NCBI RefSeq assembly: GCF_021026335.1 | Contig: NZ_JAJNCY010000007.1 | Span: 62,001 to 126,000 of the forward strand | Length of the DNA stretch: 64,000 bases | Direction of reading: 5' to 3' | DNA from: Rhizobium sp. C1 | GTDB lineage: Bacteria; Pseudomonadota; Alphaproteobacteria; Rhizobiales; Rhizobiaceae | Notes under the pieces: generated by a model | The model's database searches: none | Seen by the model: the letters and a program-made list of their open reading frames with translations, nothing else | What the model was told of the DNA's origin: nothing | Position numbers and translations under genes: made by a program | Part shown: in pieces, positions 60,326 to 64,000 of the stretch | How positions within the stretch are numbered: the stretch's first letter is position 1 | Layout of the letters: each line of letters begins with the position of its first letter

Positions 60326-61431
60326 GCCTTGGCGCCCCGCTTGCCAGAACCCAGCATCACAGCGGCCTTGTCATCCAGCGGCCAGCGCGAGCGCGGCGCG
60401 ACATCGAGACTATCCGCTTCAAAACCTGCCGCCATGCGCTCCAGCCCCACCCAGGCAATCATCGCCGCATTGTCGGTGCAGAGCCGATGCGGCGGCGCGA
60501 TGAAGCGGAAGCGGTTTTCCGCGCAGAGTGACGTCAGCATCTCGCGCAGCACCGTATTGGCCGCGACGCCGCCAGCAACCACCAAAGCCGGCGCGGCCAC
60601 ACCCGGAAACTCCTCCTGAAACCGCTTCAGCCCGCGCCCGATGCGCTCCTTCAGCGTCCGGGCAACGGCATGCTGGAAAGAGGCGCAGATATCGGCAATG
60701 TCCTGCTCGCTCACCGGCGCGATCTCTTCCGCCGCCATGCGCACGGCCGTCTTCAAGCCGGAAAACGAGAAATCGAGCCGCGCCTCGCCGACCAGCGGCC
60801 GCGGAAAGGCAAAGCGTTTCGGATCGCCGGTCTTCGCCGCCTTTTCGACAGCGGGACCACCCGGATAGGGCAGTCCGAGCAGCTTCGCCGTCTTGTCGAA
60901 GGCCTCGCCCAGCGCATCGTCGATGGTCGTGCCCCAGCGCTCATAATCGCCAACGCCCTTCACCAGAATAAGCTGCGTATGCCCGCCGGAAACCAGCAGC
61001 ATGAGATAGGGAAATTCGACCCCATCCGTCAGCCGCGCGGTGAGCGCATGGCCCTCCAGATGGTTGACCGCATAAAGCGGCTTGCCCGACGCATAGGCAA
61101 TCGCCTTGCCGGTCATCAGCCCGACAATCAGCCCGCCGATCAGGCCGGGCCCGGAGGTCGCGGCAATCGCGTCCATGTCCTTCAGGCTCTTGCCGGAACG
61201 GGTCAATGCCTCCTCGATCAGCGTGTCGAGCGCCTCGACATGGGCGCGCGCGGCGATTTCCGGCACCACGCCGCCATAGGCCGAATGCTCATCGAGCTGG
61301 CTCAGCACGACATCGGCCACGATCTCGCCGCGTCCGTCCGGATGGCGCACGACCACGGAAGCGGCGGTTTCGTCGCAGCTCGTTTCGAGGCCGAGAATGG
61401 TGAGCGGTCGGGACAATTTGACTTCGTTCAT
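60322..61431 (-). CDS. tsaD: tRNA N6-threonylcarbamoyladenosine transferase TsaD
   Basis: The 369-residue enzyme finishes t6A at position 37 of ANN-decoding tRNAs. It has [15 protein letters not shown] near the start, metal histidines in [10 protein letters not shown], and [13 protein letters not shown] 61431 gives MNEVKLSRP; a TTG at 61446 is an alternative. A dispersed repeat fills its upstream region. Confidence 0.95.
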   Translation of the reverse strand: MNEVKLSRPLTILGLETSCDETAASVVVRHPDGRGEIVADVVLSQLDEHSAYGGVVPEIAARAHVEALDTLIEEALTRSGKSLKDMDAIAATSGPGLIGGLIVGLMTGKAIAYASGKPLYAVNHLEGHALTARLTDGVEFPYLMLLVSGGHTQLILVKGVGDYERWGTTIDDALGEAFDKTAKLLGLPYPGGPAVEKAAKTGDPKRFAFPRPLVGEARLDFSFSGLKTAVRMAAEEIAPVSEQDIADICASFQHAVARTLKERIGRGLKRFQEEFPGVAAPALVVAGGVAANTVLREMLTSLCAENRFRFIAPPHRLCTDNAAMIAWVGLERMAAGFEADSLDVAPRSRWPLDDKAAVMLGSGKRGAKA

Positions 61432-61454
61432 TGCGGGCAGCGTCAAACCTGTTT

Positions 61455-61558
61455 AGAGCAAGTCCAGAAAAAGTGCGAAGCGGTTTTTCGTCCGGAATTG
61501 CGCGAAAACAAAGAGATTGAGCGCTTCGGGCAATTTCTTTTTTGCCGGAAACGCTCTA
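61455..61558 (+). repeat. Dispersed intergenic repeat, copy 3
   Basis: The core GCAAGTCCAGAAAAAGTGCG then GCGGTTTTTCGTCCGGAATT aligns with copies at 40216 and 58501. A second hairpin has arms GAGCGCTTC and GGAAACGCTC. It fills most of the divergent gap between tsaD and hemC, so it must lie in or near both promoters. Confidence 0.8.
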
Positions 61559-61590
61559 GCTAGCATCCCGGTAACAACGGACAATTCGGA

Positions 61591-62520
61591 ATGCAAACGA
61601 AACCTTTCAGGATCGGTACGCGCGGCAGCCCACTGGCGCTCGCGCAGGCCTACGAAACCCGCAGCCGGCTGATGGAGGCGCATGGCCTTCCGGAAGAGAT
61701 GTTCGAGATCGTCATCCTCTCGACGCAAGGCGACCGGATCCAGGACCGCGCGCTCGCCGCCATCGGCGGCAAGGGCCTGTTTACCGCCGAGCTGGAAGAA
61801 CAGCTTGCCGACGGTCGGCTCGATCTGGCCGTGCATTCCTCCAAGGACATGCCGACGCTTTTGCCGCAGGGCCTTTACATCTCGGCCTTTCTGCCGCGCG
61901 AGGATGTCCGCGACGCCTTCGTCGGCAAAGCGGCGGCGAGACTGATGGACATGCCGTCCGGTTCGCTCGTCGGCTCGGCATCGCTGCGCCGGCAGGCGCT
62001 GATCAAACGTCTTCGCCCCGATCTCAACGTCACGATCTTCCGGGGTCAGGTCGATACGCGTCTGCGCAAGCTCGCCGATGGCGAAGCGGACGCGACGCTG
62101 CTGGCCATGGCGGGGCTGAACCGTCTCGGCAAGGCGGATGTCGCAACCGAAGTGCTCGATCCCGAACAATTCCCGCCCGCCCCGGCGCAAGGCGCGATCT
62201 GCATCGAAAGCCGCCTGGGCGACAAGCGCACCGATGATCTCATTGCGGCGATCAACGACGGAGCCACCTGGACCACGGTCGGCTGCGAACGCGGCTTTCT
62301 GGCCACGCTCGACGGCTCCTGCCGCACCCCGATTGCAGGTCTTGCGAAAGTCGAGGGCGATCATATCGCGTTCCACGGCATGATCCTGACGCCCGATGGC
62401 TCGCGCTTCCACGAAATCCGCGCCGAGGGCAAGGCAAGCGAGGCCGCCGCCATTGGCCGGCGCGCCGGCGAAGAGATCCGCGACAAGGCCGGCCCCGGCT
62501 TCTTCTCCGACTGGAGCTGA
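61591..62520 (+). CDS. hemC: Porphobilinogen deaminase
   Basis: The 309-residue enzyme polymerises four porphobilinogens. It has the N-terminal [14 protein letters not shown], the substrate region [12 protein letters not shown], the arginine loop [11 protein letters not shown], and the cofactor-binding cysteine in [10 protein letters not shown] near residue 249. hemD starts one base after its stop. Confidence 0.97.
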   Translation: MQTKPFRIGTRGSPLALAQAYETRSRLMEAHGLPEEMFEIVILSTQGDRIQDRALAAIGGKGLFTAELEEQLADGRLDLAVHSSKDMPTLLPQGLYISAFLPREDVRDAFVGKAAARLMDMPSGSLVGSASLRRQALIKRLRPDLNVTIFRGQVDTRLRKLADGEADATLLAMAGLNRLGKADVATEVLDPEQFPPAPAQGAICIESRLGDKRTDDLIAAINDGATWTTVGCERGFLATLDGSCRTPIAGLAKVEGDHIAFHGMILTPDGSRFHEIRAEGKASEAAAIGRRAGEEIRDKAGPGFFSDWS

Positions 62521-62521
62521 C

Positions 62522-63223
62522 ATGCGCATCCTCGTGACTCGGCCGGAACAGAGCGCCGTGCGCACGGGAGAGCGGCTGAAGGTGCTGGGCCACGAGGCTA
62601 TCTACCTGCCGCTGTTTGAGGCTGAGCATGATGCCGAAGCTGTGGCGCGCGCCCGTGCCTGCCGAGATGAGGCAGCCATTCTCGTCACCAGCGCGGAAGC
62701 GATCCGCGCGTTGGGCTGCGCCGGCCAGCTTTCAAACATTCCCGTCTTCGCGGTCGGCAAGACCACGGCCAAGGCGGCCGAAGATGCGGGCTTCACCCGT
62801 GTCGAAACCGCCAATGGCGATGGCGCAGCGCTTGCAGAAATCCTGCGCGAACGTTTTGCTGGCGAGACGAAGCCCAAGCTTTTATATCTCGCCGGCGAAC
62901 CCCGCTCGCCGCGACTGGAACAGGAGCTGGCGGTCGCGCGTTTCTCGATGAAGGTCTTGGTCTGCTACAGAATGAGACCGCTCGATCTGACGGGGGACAT
63001 ATTGCTGACCGCCTTTCAGCAGAAGCCGGACACCGTTCTTCTCTACTCCGCAGAGACGGCCCGTCGCTTTTTCAAGCTCGCTGAATCATTCCTTAAGGAA
63101 AGGCAGGATATCCAGATTCTATGCCTGAGCGCCGCCATTGCCGAAGTCGTTCCGTCCACGTTGCAAGACCGCGCAAAATGCGCCGTACGGCCGGATGAAA
63201 CGAGCTTGTTTGAACTTTTGTAA
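62522..63223 (+). CDS. hemD: Uroporphyrinogen-III synthase
   Basis: The 233-residue enzyme closes hydroxymethylbilane to uroporphyrinogen III. It begins MRILVTRPEQSAVRTGERLK and shows the weakly conserved HemD pattern: LVTSAEAIRAL near 58, FAVGKTTAKAAEDAGF and LYLAGEPRSPRLEQEL. Identification leans on the position after hemC. Confidence 0.92.
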   Translation: MRILVTRPEQSAVRTGERLKVLGHEAIYLPLFEAEHDAEAVARARACRDEAAILVTSAEAIRALGCAGQLSNIPVFAVGKTTAKAAEDAGFTRVETANGDGAALAEILRERFAGETKPKLLYLAGEPRSPRLEQELAVARFSMKVLVCYRMRPLDLTGDILLTAFQQKPDTVLLYSAETARRFFKLAESFLKERQDIQILCLSAAIAEVVPSTLQDRAKCAVRPDETSLFELL

Positions 63224-63312
63224 CAGACTCGCCATCAAATACCCGCGAAGGGGTTTTCTGAACGAGAAAGCCTGTTTAGTTTTGGTCCAGGAAGACAATC
63301 AAAGAGGTCGCC

Positions 63313-64000
63313 ATGTCCAACGGAAACCCGCCGCGCCGCTCCCGCAAGTCGGACGAGCCGCAGACAATCGACCTTGAGGCAGAACGCATCGAAACGCCTG
63401 CCGAAGGCGCCGCAAAGACGGACGCGCCCGCCGAAGCCGTAACGGCTTCCGAGGCGCCTGTGGAGCCCGCCGCCGCGGCCCCGGAACCCGCTGCAGAACC
63501 GGTCGTAGAGCCCGGTCCGGGAGCCGCCCCTGAAAACACATCGCCGGCTGCAAAGCGCTCAGGCGGCGGCGCAAGCGGCGCGCTCGCCGCAGGCATCATC
63601 GGCGGTCTGATCGTGCTGGCGGGCGCCGGCAGCGCCCAGTATGCCGGCCTCATCCCCAATCTCGGACCGGCCCAGAAGGGCCAGATGCCGGATTATGCCG
63701 GCCAGATCGCCAGCCTTCAGCAAAAGCTTGCCGAGGTCGAGAAGAAGGCAGCCAACCCGCCGGTGACCAATCTCGCCCCTGTCGAGGATCGGCTGAAGAA
63801 TATCGAGACGGCCATGTCGAAGCTTCCCGTGGCGGACCTCACGGATGTTCTGGCCATCAAGGGCAAGCTTGATGAAACCGCGGGCAAGGTCGACAAGATC
63901 GAAATGCAGATGGCCTCGGTCGCCAATCGCGTCCAGCAAACGGAAGCCAAGGTCAATGCTCCCCGCGACGACGTCGATGTCGCCCGCGCCATCGCCTCGG
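63313..64000 (+). CDS. Mitofilin-like membrane protein (COG4223), 3' end cut by window edge
   Basis: The first 229 residues are present. An acidic Ala/Pro/Glu-rich cytoplasmic part (residues 1-88) is followed by one membrane segment (SGALAAGIIGGLIVLAGAGS, about 93-112) and then coiled coil (QIASLQQKLAEVEKKAANPP and later helices). This layout matches the alphaproteobacterial Mic60/mitofilin-related proteins that follow hemD. They shape intracytoplasmic membranes in some relatives. Confidence 0.88.
   Translation, partial: MSNGNPPRRSRKSDEPQTIDLEAERIETPAEGAAKTDAPAEAVTASEAPVEPAAAAPEPAAEPVVEPGPGAAPENTSPAAKRSGGGASGALAAGIIGGLIVLAGAGSAQYAGLIPNLGPAQKGQMPDYAGQIASLQQKLAEVEKKAANPPVTNLAPVEDRLKNIETAMSKLPVADLTDVLAIKGKLDETAGKVDKIEMQMASVANRVQQTEAKVNAPRDDVDVARAIAS

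Overview
The window is a gene-dense, roughly 60% GC chromosomal segment from an alphaproteobacterium, almost certainly a member of the Rhizobiaceae (Rhizobium/Agrobacterium/Neorhizobium/Ciceribacter-like). The evidence is the mdh-sucCDAB-(x)-lpd and sdhCDAB blocks next to atpHAGDC, priA, xerC and hemCD, an Omp19-type lipoprotein, an ETF-beta lysine methyltransferase, and intergenic palindromes of the kind common in rhizobial genomes. I saw no rRNA, tRNA, CRISPR array, insertion sequence, prophage or plasmid function. Nothing looks recently acquired. Species cannot be fixed from sequence alone.

Positions 1-3160 form a copper-response module: the start of a MerR/CueR-type regulator, a YHS-domain copper P-type ATPase, a textbook MerR-type promoter with a 19-bp spacer, and a small glycine-zipper lipoprotein. 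Positions 3453-7234 hold a coxSLM cluster of the form II type (AYRGAGR active-site loop, S-L-M order), so CO oxidation is not assured. Positions 7494-14732 encode an NAD-dependent molybdenum formate dehydrogenase (fdsGBA-fdhD-fdsD) with a LysR regulator (FdsR type). Positions 14723-16749 are a divergent LysR/YeiH exporter pair. Positions 16814-19083 hold cheW and a cytoplasmic two-PAS chemoreceptor. Positions 19312-25506 encode the TamA/TamB outer-membrane assembly pair, followed by an ArsR-family repressor with a BigR/SqrR-like cysteine pair.

Positions 26384-31379 are the F1 sector of ATP synthase (atpHAGDC, minus strand), with a strong terminator. Then come an internally duplicated membrane protein, priA, an EamA transporter, a RecF-like ATPase, xerC, a TraB/GumN protein, a DUF2867 protein and cytochrome b561. 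Positions 40305-51629 hold the lower TCA block transcribed on the minus strand: mdh, sucC, sucD, sucA, sucB, then a tight MAPEG-lysE-hypothetical-SDR-lpd group. zapE and an Omp19-like lipoprotein separate it from sdhCDAB (53730-57158). The right end holds a small secreted protein with a CtrA-type box, an ETF-beta lysine methyltransferase, tsaD-gpsA-yciI-EVE, then hemC, hemD and the start of a mitofilin-like protein.

Respiratory metabolism dominates: formate and possibly another small reduced substrate supply electrons, the TCA block supplies NADH and succinate to the quinone pool, and ATP synthase uses the gradient. The most interesting non-coding signals are the copper promoter, two palindromic LysR-type operators, a three-copy dispersed intergenic repeat carrying a terminator-like hairpin, unusual hairpins inside the suc operon, and a perfect CtrA box in front of an uncharacterised secreted protein.
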